A stretch of DNA of 64,000 bases from Eudorina sp. 2006-703-Eu-15 (Eukaryota > Chlorophyta > Chlorophyceae > Chlamydomonadales > Volvocaceae), in contig BDSI01000053.1 in assembly GCA_003117195.1 (NCBI GenBank), positions 1-64,000 on the forward strand, read 5' to 3'. Shown here piece after piece: positions 11,071-23,087 of this stretch; positions within the stretch are counted from its first letter, which is position 1, and every line of letters begins with the position of its first letter. The translations under genes were made by a program, and so were the position numbers. The notes beneath the pieces are model-generated. The model made no database searches. It saw only the letters and a program-made list of their open reading frames with translations, and had not been told where the DNA came from.

Positions 11071-13051
11071 TCTCTCTGTTCCCCTCCCTCTCTCACACAT
11101 AATCAGGGAAAAAATCTCCACCCCGGCCGCCTTCAATCGCCCGACCGCCGGCCGGGATGCCCCACACCGTATACGGCAGATCCGCTGCCGCGCTCTACAT
11201 ACGACGGCTGCGGCCCCACCACAGCGACCACACAGACCCATCCAGGTCCTTTACTAGAATCGACCGTTGAGCCGCCCCGTTGAGCCGACCGGCTGGGTCC
11301 GGGTCCGGCCCTGTCCACATATGGGACCAGCTGGGTACATCGTATATACAGGGAACGCCCATCCAAGCCGGGCAACATCGGTCTGTGAACCGTACTCGCT
11401 TGCCAGGACGTGGCATGACATGGCGGTGGGGTCCCCTGGCTGGACGGCCGCCCCGGATGACCGCCGTACCCCCTACTTGTTCATTGACAATGCATTGTCA
11501 TGCAGCGCATTTTCCACCACCGCTCCACGGCGGGCCTTCATTCATCTCCAGAACCCATGGCACATGCGCTCATCATACGAGGTAGCAGTAATCTGATACA
11601 TCTCTGTACCTTACTTGGCGGTCCCAACCCCCCGCTTGCTGAGCACCACCAACACCAACACCAACACCAACACCAGCAGCCGCAAAGTCGCTCGTCGCCT
11701 GAGAAAGGCCGCAAGGTCCGCTGCGCCCTTAGACGGGAGGCAGAGGCGGAGGCGGAGGCGAGATCAGCTGAGAGCCGCAGCAACATCAGCCGTAGCGCGG
11801 TCCAGGTCCATCCGTACCTGCCCCTGTCCTCACTGCGGTACCCCAAGTGAAGATGCGCCTCCTCCTCCTCCTCCTCCTCCTCCTCAATCAGGTGGCGCGG
11901 CCAACAGCACCCATAGCTTGCCAGCAACACAGCATGCTCAAGACGGGCAGGTAGGAGGAACGTATCTATCACGCACGCAAAGCGCGCGGTGCCATGCCGG
12001 CGGTATGGTCACACGTACAATCTAGGGCGCCGTATCGTACATTCTCGCGTGCAATGTCGTACTTTGTAAGGCCGCCATGTCGTACAATTGCGGGCCACTC
12101 CTGGCGCCGAATCGCGTACACATTTGTCTCCGAGTGCGGGGCAGAGATAACACCCCCTCCCTGCTGATGATGCGAGAGAGATGCAGATGTGCCTGACAGA
12201 CATATCAGGCTCCATGTCGGCACGTGCACCACCGCCGTACGGCCCCACGGCGTGTCGCCGGCGGATCACCGACACACAAGTACAACACCCACAGGCCAAC
12301 CCCTTACCCCTCCCCCCTCTCGGGCTGTACGGAGGGGGACCAGGGCAGCAGGGCCACATCGTGCGGGTGTCATCATCATCATCATCAGGGTGTACACCAT
12401 GCGCATCACGCGTGCATGAGCACGGGCACCGTGCTCGCCAGGGAAAGGATGAGAGCTACAACGTAATATGTCGCTTGCAGCTCCTCCACTGAGAATGAAT
12501 TCCGCCCAATCCGCGGAGGATGTAGTACATCGGGGGACCCCCGCTGGTGTGGGAGCTGGGAGGGCAGTTGGTAACACCAAAGTACGAACACCACCTTTGA
12601 AATGCGAACTACTGGGCCAAGCCGAGCGCCTACATCATCATCAGCAGCAGCCCGCCCCCTCGATCGGCACGTTGTTGCCCTACGGCGCAATCGCTCTCCC
12701 ACCCACCCCCGCTATTTGTGCGGCCCCTAGCCGGCACCTCCCCCAGCGGCTACGGCTTCCACGGGTCACACGTCCACACGTCATATATCATTATTATGGA
12801 TGTGAAAGCGGACCCCGCGGGTCATCGGTGACTTCCTCACCATACACTGCATAAACGAACCATATATATATAATATTATATGTATCGTTGCCGTTGCCAT
12901 TGTCGTCGTCACTCACTCACTCACTCACTCAGCTCCACCCCAGGCTGTCGTATGACTTGGCAGTTGTTCCCCGCCCCCGGGAGCACTCCCCGCAACCCCC
13001 AACCCGGGGGCGTCGAGGTGTCCCCGGGAGGGGGTGGGTGGGAGGCGGCGA
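9820..13051. other. Intergenic region between convergent TSR3 and cyclase genes
   Basis: I find no coding exon with supporting motifs here. The stretch holds a CCACCTGCACCAA 13-bp tandem repeat (about 10688-10758), a (TC)n microsatellite of about 100 bp (10985-11088), a CCAACA repeat near 11648-11672, a CTC repeat near 11856-11885, and many TACGGCA words. It should contain both 3' UTRs. Confidence 0.5.
10985..11088. repeat. (TC)n microsatellite
   Basis: About 100 bp of nearly uninterrupted CT dinucleotides in the TSR3-cyclase intergenic region. Confidence 0.95.
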
Positions 13052-15908
13052 TCAGGGTGTGAGATCCGCCTCGGCTGCCGCCTCTGGTGGGGTGCCCGGC
13101 CAGGGGGCCGGCGACGCAGCCGCCGCGGCCGCCGCGGCGGCGGCGCCCGCCATGCCCGCCATGCGCCCCGGGGTGCTGGCGCGGAAGCGGGGCAGCCAGC
13201 GGCGCAGCAGCAGCAGCGACCCGGACCCGACCTCAGACAGCGCTGCCGGCTCGCCGTCGGCACCCGCCCCGTCCAGCTCCGCCGCCGCCCGGGCCCTCCG
13301 ACCGCCGGCCGGGGTGGACAGGCTCAACAGGCCCGTGGTCTCTGCGGCAGGTGGTGGGTGGGTGGCCGATAGGGCGGGTGACGCAGCCATCCAGCCCGCA
13401 GGCCACAGGTGCGGGGGACCAGGTTACCATTAGTACAGATTACATGGGTCCTCGGGGGGCCGGTCGTGTGCAAGTAAATGACGTGCATCGTGCAAGTAAA
13501 TGACGTGGTTTGCGTGGAGGAGATGGCAGGCTGGTAGTGCGCAGCATCCAGCGGCGGGTGTATATATACGCGCGCGGGGGGGCCGGGGGGTTGCTAGGGG
13601 GGAACACTGCCGTACGTACACGTTCCAACACGGAACGGGACGGGACAACACAGCACACGGCACAACACGGCACAGCACAGCACGACACAACACCGCACGG
13701 CACAACACGGCACGACAGGGCACTACACGACACTGCACTGCACGACGGGGCACGACACAACAGGGCACGACATCGCACAACGCGACACGGCACGACACGA
13801 CATGGCACTATACGACACAGTACGACACAACACGGCACGACACGACACAACACAACAACACGGCACGACACAACACGGCACAACACGACACGGCACGACA
13901 CGACACGGCATATCATGACCTGACACGACCTGACATGATACGACAGGGCACAACATGACAGGGCACAACACGACACGGCACCACACGACACGGCACAACA
14001 CGACCTGACACGACCTGACCTGGCATGACACGGCACGACACAACACGACCCGAAATGACACGGCACAACACAGCACAACATGGCACGACCTGACACGACC
14101 GGATACGACACGGCACGACCTGAAACGACACGACACGACACCGCACGATTTCACACGACACGGCACCACACGACACGACCTGACACGATACGACACGATA
14201 CGACACAGCAAGACACCGCACAACACGGCACAAGACAGCACGACACGGCACGACCTGACACGACCTGACACGATCTGACACGACCTGACACAACACGACA
14301 CGGCATGAAACGGCACGAAACAACACGGCGCGACACTGCACGACATGGCACGACACGGCACCACACGACACGACACGACCCGCCCTGACACAGCGAAACT
14401 CACCCAGGCTGCACAGGTACAGGCCGCACCCCAGTGACGCGACGACCCGCGGGTCAGCCGCATCCACCCGGGTCAGCCGCACCACGGAGGCCTGCACCTC
14501 CCGCAGCACCTCAGCCGCTGCGGCACAAGCGGACAGCGGCGGCGGCACCCGCGCCATCACCAGCGGCCGCAGGCCGCCGCTACCGCCCGCCGCCCCCGTC
14601 TCGCCTCCGCCACCGCCTCCGCCTCCGCCGCCACAATCGATTGCACTTGCGGGCTTCCCGGCGGTGAGGTTGGCAGCCCCGGCAGCGGTACCACCGAAGG
14701 TGGCGTCGCCCGCGGCAGCCGCTTTCCGCGCCTCCGCCTCCGCCACCGCCTCCGCCTCCGCCTCCGCCTCCGCCTCCGCCTCCGCCTCCGCCTCCGCCTC
14801 CGCCTCCGCCTCCACCTCCGCCTCCGCCTCCGCCTCCGCCTCCGCCTCCGCCTCCGCCTCCGCCTCCGCCTCCACCTCCGCCTCCGCTGGTGTCATGAGC
14901 GTGGCAGCCGCAGCCGAGGCGGCGGCAGCGGTGGCTCGATGCCACATCTGCACCGCGTCCTCAACCTCACAGTCGTCCGGCCTCGTCGGCGGCATGTCAT
15001 GTCTGCCGTTACCGTTACCGTTTCCGTTACCGTTTCCGTTACCGTAAGCGGTGGGCGGCATCATGGTGCGACCTGGCGGCGCGGCGCCGCCCGACGGCAG
15101 TGCCGCCAACGCCAACGACGGAACCCCCAGCTCTGGCCGGCGCCGCGGCAGAGGGGAAGACGCATTTGGTCGCTCGCCGCCGCCGCCGCCGCTGCCGCCG
15201 GTGTGGCGGGCACCGTCGGCCGCCTGGCCGTGGCCCGTGGGCCCGCCGCCGCCGCCGGAGCCCCGGCGGCCGCGGCTGTGTGGACCACCCCGCGGGTCAG
15301 CCGCGGCGGGAGTGCCGTTGCCACTGCCGCTGCCGGATACACAAGAGCTGATGGCGGCCGTCCCCGGTGCCTCCGCCGCCTCCGCCGCCGTCGCTGCCTC
15401 CGCCGCCGTCGCTGCCTCCGCCGCCGTCGCTGCCTCCGCCGCCGTCGCTGCCTCCGCCGCCGTCGCTGCCTCCGCCGCCGTCGCTGCCTCCGCCGCGGTC
15501 GCTGCCTCCGCCGCGGTCGCTGCCTCCGCCGCGGTCGCTGCCTCCGCCGCCGTCGCTGCCTCCGCCGCCGTCGCTGCCTCCGCCGCGGTCGCTGCCTCCG
15601 CCGCCGTCGCTGCCTCCGCCGCAGCTATAAAGGGCTGCGCAGTTGCGCCCGCTGCATCCGTCCCTTCCCTCCTGGAGGGAGAGCGGCTCGGTCGGAGGAC
15701 GCGCGGGGCTTCACCTACTGACGTATGCACCGCGGCAGTGTACGGCAGCCCACTCGCCAGTGGCGGCGGTGAGGGCCGCGGCGGCGGCGGCGGTGAGCGG
15801 GGCCGCGCCGGGGATGACACCAGGTCGGCGGTGGGCAGAACTGGCCGCCGTCGGAGATTGGCTTCTTCCGTCACCGCCGGCGCCGCCGCCGCAGAGGCAA
15901 ACAAGGAG

Positions 15909-15954
<46 letters not shown>

Positions 15955-16370
15955 TATTACCGCCCATGCCGATGCCGCCACCGACGCTGACGCTGACGCC
16001 GCCGTGTTCTTCCGTCCCGGCGACGGCAGCGCCGCCGTCAACAGGCGTCCCGTTCGCCGTCACGGACGCACGTGGTGTCGTACACTGGTGCGACTGCCGC
16101 CGCAGGCTACCAATGTGCTGCAGCAGCGACGACAGCCCAGCGGGCCGCGGCGGCGGTGTCACGGCCGCCGCCGCCGCCGCCGCCGCCGTACGGCCATCGC
16201 CACCGGTGAACCCGTGGCCGCCCCACACGGCGCTGCGGACCCCGCCCGGCGGGTGCTCCTCCGACAACCTCCCCACCTCCTCCACCATATGATTCTGAGA
16301 GCCGCTGCGCCACAGCAGCGCCAAACGCCCGCCGCCACCACCGCCACCACCACCGGCAGTGCTACTGCCG

Positions 16371-16404
<34 letters not shown>

Positions 16405-19400
16405 TCGCGTCACAAGAAAACTTGGAAACGTTCGGGGGCGATCCTTTTGCCGCCGCCGCCGCCGCCGCCGCCGCTGGTGTGGTGGCCCCCGCTGTCGTTG
16501 GCACCGGTCCGCTGCAGTCATCGGCCCCCGAGCGCTGCCGCGACGTCGACCGCATCAGGCCGCCACCGCCGCCGCCACTACCCGTACCGCCGCCGCCGCT
16601 ACCCGTACCGCCGCCGCCGCTACCCGTACCGCCGCTGGCGGCAGGCCGCCTCTGTCCTCGGTCGCCCCGATCCCGGCCTCGGCTGCTGCCCTCCGCCTCC
16701 CCTCCCGCGGTGGAGCGGTACGGCTGTGAGCGGTTCGACCCCTCGCACGGTTCCTGCCCCGCCGCCGACGGACCGTTCGCGGCCGTCGTGCGGCGGAAGT
16801 TGCGGCGGCTGGCGGACGACAGCAGCCCCGCCACGGCGGCAGCCGCCGCCGCCGCGGCGGCGGCGGGGCCGAAGAAGTAGGGCGCGCGGCGGTGCGCGGC
16901 GCCCGGTGCCGACGGCGCCGGCAGGGGCCGAGCCGTGCGGTCGGGGTTCGGCGGCGGCGGCGGCGTCAGCAGGCCCAGCCGCTCCAGAACCGTACGGCAG
17001 CGCTCCGCGAACCGCACCGCCTCCAGGCCCGGCATCATCATGACGGCCGCCGAGAGGCTGCTGCTGCTGAATGCCGTACTCGACAACTCCAGGCGAAGCA
17101 GGGAGTCGACCGCTGCCGCCGCCGACGCGTCGTCGCCTCCGCCTCCGCCGCCACCACCACCACCGGCAGCGTTGGGGTGACCGCGATTGTTGCTCCCCGC
17201 TGCCGCCGTGACGGAGGCACCGCGCGCGACGGCTTCGATCTTCGCCTCTGCCGCCTCCGCCGCCGCCTCCGCCGTCGTCGGCGGCTGCGCCTCCGCCGCC
17301 GCCGTCAGTGTCGCGGCGGAGCGCAGCGCGCGCCTGCTGTGCGCCACCCGACGCAGCAGGTCGTGACGGTGTCCGGCCGAGCCAGTGCCGCCGCAGTCCC
17401 GGAGCATCAGCGCCGCGGCCGCTTCGAAACCATCGGTGCCGCCGCCCTCGGCCCCGCCGCCGCCGCCGCCACCGTCGCCGCCGAAACCGGCGCCAATGGC
17501 CGCATCCACCTCGACGTCGCCGCCGCCGCTGCCGCCGCCTGCGTCCCCCAAAGGGCTCCCCGCCGACGCCGCCACCGCCTCCCCTTCCCCTTCCCCCCGC
17601 CACAGCGAGTGCGACCTCAGGATGGCCCCGATGGTGCGCTGCTTGGGCGCCGGGGGGCCCGACGGCGCCGGGGGGACCGACCGGCCGACAGGCCCCGTCT
17701 CCGCCTCCGCCTCCACCGCAGCTGCCGCCGTCAGGGTCCACGGTGCAGGTGCGGGCAGGTCGGCTCCCTCCCTTTGAGGCCCCTCCGCGCCCCCACCGAG
17801 CGGGGGACTGCCGCAGGATCCCCTTTTCACCGCCGTCACCGTCGCCGTCGCCGTCGCCGCCACCGGCGCTGCCGCCGCCGCCGCCGCCGAGGGTGGTGCT
17901 GCCGCCGTGGTCGCAGGAACAGCGACCGTCGCGCCCTCGTCCCCCGCCGCCGCCGCCGCCACCACCACCACCCTGACAGGAGATTGCAGACCCGAGGTCC
18001 GAGGCGGCTGTGGGGTCCCGAACCCGGCATGCGCCGCCGGCGGCTGTGCGGCCCCGGTCGCGCCGCCGCCGCTCGGCGCCACCGCGGCCGCGCGGACTAC
18101 TGCCGCGGTATCATCAGTCAGCGCCGGACAGGCAGTAGCAGCAGCAGTAGCAGTAGCAGCAGCAGCAGCAGCAGTAGCAGCAACAACAGCAACGCCAACA
18201 AGGCCGGGACCGCCAACCCCACTGGCGCCTCCGCCACCGATGCCGATACCGACGGCACCACCGATGCCGACGGCGGTGCGGGGGCTGAGGGGCTCCGGCG
18301 GTGGCTCCGCCGCAAACGCCGCCTCCACTAGGGAGGTGCACAGCATCTGGCCAGGCCGTACGGCACCCAGGATCTTCTGGAGGCGCTGCCGCTGCCGCTG
18401 CGGGACCACCAGTCGGCCGGAGCTGCGGGAGGGTGTGTGTGTGTGTGTGTGTGTGGGAGGCAGCCAAGGGCCAGCCGATCGGTCCGTCCGTCAAGCCAGG
18501 CAGTCAGCCAGTCAGTTTGTGAAGACCCAGTCTGTCCGTCAGGCAGGCAGGCAGACGAAGTGATACGTTATACTTATGCAAAGTGATGTATATATCTATA
18601 TATACATATGTGCGTTGTACTTATGCATGACTGCACATGCGCCTCTCCAGGGTGGGTCCAGTCCGGTGCTCTTCCCCAGCACCTCCTCACCACTCCCCCC
18701 AATGAGCACCTCCTCACCACTCCCCCCCATGAGCACACACATGGAGGGCCGCACACCTCTCCTCTCCGACCGGCCTTTGGGCGCCCCCCCCCGGCAGCGG
18801 CCCTTGGGCTGCCAGCCCCCCGGGGTAACGAACCATACTATACCCCAACACATCCCAGCACAGCACACCCCAGCACGCCCAGCACGCCCAGCGCCCCTGC
18901 ATACCCCAGCACATCACACCACACCACACCTCACGTACCGGTATACGGTATCACCCCCTTCCCCCCTTCCCCCTCCCCCCCAGCCCCCCCACCTGCGCTG
19001 CACCTCAGGCGCCACGTGCGCCAGGTCCGCCACCCCCTTAACTCGTGGGGTGGCCAGCGTGACCTGCGGGGGGGGGGGTTGAGGAGGTGCGTCCCTTTCT
19101 TCCAGGTCAGTCTACATTTGCATCGCACATCAATAGCAGGGCGGGTTCACTGGTGTCGGGCACCCTGCTTGCTGTGTCGCACCGCACGCGTCGTTTGCGC
19201 ATGAACCCCTGCTTTGCCCTGACATTAACCTATAGAAATTACTGGCCGCGGGCCATCTAGGTAGCAGTCTTTGCTCTTTGGGTTCGGCCGTTACACCTCT
19301 TCTCGCCAGCCCCACTACGGCCTCTCATCAGCCGTCCATTATCTGAACATATCAGCTTCCACTTATTTCGTCGGCGTCAACGCTTCGCCGTCTTCGTCAA

Positions 19401-20481
19401 TGTCAACATCGGCGCTAATCGGTTTGTTGCACATTTGCGGTTTCGCTGTCTTGATTGACAATAAGGGGGGGTGAGGGGGGCCCCGCCGTGGTGGTGTGCT
19501 TAGAAATGAAACCTGCCCGCCCGCCCGGGTGGTGTGTGTGTGGGGGTGTGTGTGTGGGGTGTGTGTGTGGGGGTGTGTGGGGGTTGGGGGGGGCCAGCGG
19601 ACTGGGTCTGGAGATGGGGGGGATGGATAGATCTCTCCCCGCTGCTGACCCGCCCGCCGCCCCTTCCCCCCTGTCCAGCGCACTTCCCTACCTCCGACGT
19701 TCCTTCCGTCGCGACCGGCCCCCTTATCGTAAATGCCGTACTTGCCGTAGACCGGCAATTTCCGGTTTTTTTACTGCTTCTTTTTTTTGCTGCGCCGTTG
19801 ACGCTACGCCTGCCCCCCCTTTCCTTGGCTGTCCTTACCCCTTCTTTCCTTCCTCTAGGGTTTAAACCCCTCCTATCCTCCGTCCCCCGCCCGCCTCCCC
19901 TCCGCCCCCTTTGTCCTCCCCCGGGGCCAGAGCTCACCAGCTGCTTGGGCCCGCGCGGCCCCGCCTGCAGCCCCACCCGCGGCGTCACTTGTCGTACGAT
20001 GTACGTCTTCCGCTCGCAGTACGGCGACGTCAGTACGGGCGGCTCCCAGGGGACCGCCATCAGCAGCGCCTGGCTGTGCAGCATCCAGAGTACGGCAGAC
20101 CGGGCGGACGGGAAGGCCGCCAGCACGGTGCCCTGCTCCGCTTCGTACTGCAGTACGGCATTCAAACAAATATATACACACACAAATGCAGTGCCGGAGT
20201 TAGTGGGGTCGGGTTTGGGTTTTCCTACGAGGCGGAGGATGTCTGGGGGACGGAGCGGAGAGTCAACCAACAAGCCACATGCCACAAGCCACATGCCATA
20301 AGCCATAACCCACATGCGCCCTATAGACAGCATCATATAAAACCGCGACAAAAACCCTTAGACAGGGCCCCGAAGCCTATCCACACTGTAACGGTACTAC
20401 TCCTACATGCCACAAGCCACATGCCACCGCACGAGGCCGGAGCCAGGAACCCTAAAGCCCTCCCCGGGTCGGACCGTCGCT

Positions 20482-20517
<36 letters not shown>

Positions 20518-23054
20518 CCGTTTCTTCAAGATGCCTACCAACTTCCTATACCCCCCCCTTCCCCTCCCGGGTCGAGCATCACCACCCCCGGCCCCGGCCC
20601 CACCCCCGGCCCCATGGACGCATGGACCCACCATCGTGCCCCCCAGCAGCCGCATCAGCTGCAGCGCCACCGCCTCGAACGCCGCCACGCAGCGCTCCGC
20701 CGCGCCCCGCTCCAGGGGCCCCCCCGCCGCCAGCATCTCCGGCCCGCTGTCCAGCACCAGCGCCGCCACCACCACCGGCCCCACCAGCGCCTCCGCCAGC
20801 CCCGGCTGCAGCACCCCCTTGCTGCGCAGCGCACCCGGCAGCAGCGCGCAGCGGCTCATCAGCGGCCGGGCGAAGGCCACGTAGAGGTCCTGGGGGGAAG
20901 GTCGTCCTGCGGGGCGGGGGGGGGGGTAAGCGGGGGGACCGGGGGGCGGGGGGAAGGGGGAGAGGGGGGTGTATAGGAAATTGGTGGACATTTGCGGCCG
21001 CCGGGTGCTTCCCCCGGTTCGGTTTTGCAATCGCGCCCCCGCGGGCCCCCGCGGCGCCCCCCCCCCACACACACCGACATACACACTCTGTGGGCACCAC
21101 TCTGGCCCCCCCTTGCATGTCACGCACGCCTCTTCCTGCCTGCCTGAGAACACACAAACACACGCATAAACACACCTGCAGCAGGTGGCGGCCCCCACTT
21201 TGGTTCTGCAATGGCGCCCCCGCCCCCCGTGGCCCTCCCCCCCCCCACACACACACAAACACACAGAGTCACACCTGCAGCAGGTGGCGGCCCCCGAACC
21301 AGACGGTGACCGACTCCTCCCCCGTCAGCATCCACTGCGACAGCGCCGCAAAGGCCGAGGCGCTCAACACCACCTGCGGGTGGCGGGGTGGGGGGGAGTG
21401 GGGGTTGTGGGGGCGGGGGGGGGTGTTGGGGGTGTAGGAAAGGGGGGTGGGAATGTAGGAAAGGAGGGTAGGGGTGTAGGAAAGGGGGGTGGGCGGTCAG
21501 GGAGGCGTTTGGGGTTTAGCCCTAAACCCTAAAACCAACTCACCACCTGCACCCAAATCCCTTCATTCGGCGCCGAGACGGCCGCCGCCTCCCTCCCTCG
21601 CACAAATCGTCCCCTAACAAGACATCCTCTTAACCCGTAGCCCAACAGCAGCAGCAGCAGCAGCAGCCGTCTCAGCAGTAGCAGCAGTCGCACTATCATC
21701 ATCACCTCCCCCCCTCCCCCCCACCCCACCCCCCCCGGCGACCCCACCTGCCCTCCGTGTGCCGCGTCCGACACCGCCTTGGCCGCCCGCAGCACCGCCC
21801 CGCAGTACATCAGCCTCGCGGCGGCCCGGTTGTACACCATCTCCGTCGGAGACCTCACGCCCGCGTGTAGCCTTTTGGGGGGGGGGTACGTGTGTGTGTG
21901 GGGGGGGGGAGGAGGCGGGGAAGGCGGAGGGGGGTTGAGGGAATAACGGAGGGAGGCGGGAAGGGGTACAGGGGAGGGGGAGTAGAGGGAACCAGGGGGT
22001 CAGGGCAGGCAGGAGCGGGGAGCAGCGTGTGTGTGTTTAGAAGTGCAACCCGCCAGCGTCTGTGTGTGTGTGTTTGTGTTAGGGGGGGGGAGGTAAGGGG
22101 TCAAGGGCACGGAGGGCTGGGGGTAAGGCAGGGTGCGTGGAGGGAGCGGGATCCTCTGTGGAGGCCGAGTGAGGTGGGGGAAGGGGGGCGGGTATACGGG
22201 AGGGTGTGTGTGTTTAGGGCATTGGTAGACAGACTTTCGGTGCGCTGCGGACAAAGGGCAAGGCGCAACCGGAGGCAGCAGCCCATCCGCGATCCGCACC
22301 CACCGACCCACGCGACCACCCACCCGATCCGCACTCGCAGCCCCCGGAACACCAGCACCGCCCCCGGTGCGTCCCGGGCCGCCGGTAGCCACCTCGCCGC
22401 CACCGCCCGGTGGTACGGCACTGCCGTATCGTCCGACAACCCAAGATGGTGGTTCTGGTGGTTGTGGCGGTGCGGCAGCTGCTGTCCAGTTCCGCCGGGA
22501 ACTTGCTCCCCGCCGCCGCTGCCGCCGTCACCACCGTCGCCGGCAGCAGCGTCTGCCTCCGCCGGCAGTGCGCGCCCGCCCGAGTGCGCTGCCGCGTCGT
22601 CGACGTCGACGTCGACGTCGGCGGCGTCCAACGGGGTCGCCGCCCCCGGCTTCATCACCGCGGGGAGGACCCGGCCACCACAGACGCTGCCGCCCTCACT
22701 GCGGACGCATCGCTCCCCTCCGCCGCCTCCGCCGCCTCCGCCGCCTCCGCCGCCTCCGCCGCCGCCGCCGCCTCTGCCGCCAGGTCCCAGCCCGGCGCCG
22801 CCGCTCAGCGCATGACGCGCCCGGGACAGCACGAGCCGGGCGGACCAGCGGCCCGGCCCCGTCGTCATCGCCGTACCGGCCCTCACCGACCCGCCGCCGC
22901 CGCCGCCGCCGCGGATTGCCGAGGCACCGACGACGGCAGCGCCGCTGTGAATGGCCGACGTCGGATGTGAAGACGGCGGTGATGCATTTGAGGGCCGGAG
23001 GGCACTGTCCAGTGAGAGGCGCCGCCGGTTCCGGCTGGTCGGGGTCCGGGATGT

Positions 23055-23087
<33 letters not shown>

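Larger units (their letters stand above)
13052..18418 (-). other. Cyclase gene: long disordered C-terminal tail
   Basis: Exon 20 (about 4 kb, 1,339 residues) continues from domain 2 into Ala, Gly, Ser and Pro-rich sequence with no recognisable fold. It carries two in-frame repeat arrays (Glu-Ala and Glu-Ala-Ala-Thr-Ala-Ala). A short ordered-looking stretch near its end ([20 protein letters not shown], then CGLYLCSL) may be the last strand of cyclase domain 2. The last exon (13341-13052) ends in [12 protein letters not shown] and TGA. Confidence 0.65.
18422..20889 (-). other. Cyclase domain 2, degenerate
   Basis: The exon at 20889-20632 starts a second cyclase module ([15 protein letters not shown], then [17 protein letters not shown]). 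It is followed by [20 protein letters not shown], where the usual GD metal site reads GT. The next exons read [20 protein letters not shown] and [20 protein letters not shown], then [16 protein letters not shown], aligning to the SGRMxYRGxVMNRAARI...GQVLCS block but without its Asn and Arg. This looks like a pseudo-cyclase half that could pair with domain 1; pairing is inference. Confidence 0.65.

Noticed and set aside
13913..14403. Cys/Val/Arg-rich extension of the 1,498-codon minus-strand frame
   Set aside because: It begins right after a good donor (CTGG|GTGAGT) and is translation of the decamer satellite intron; the next exon at 13341 joins in phase.
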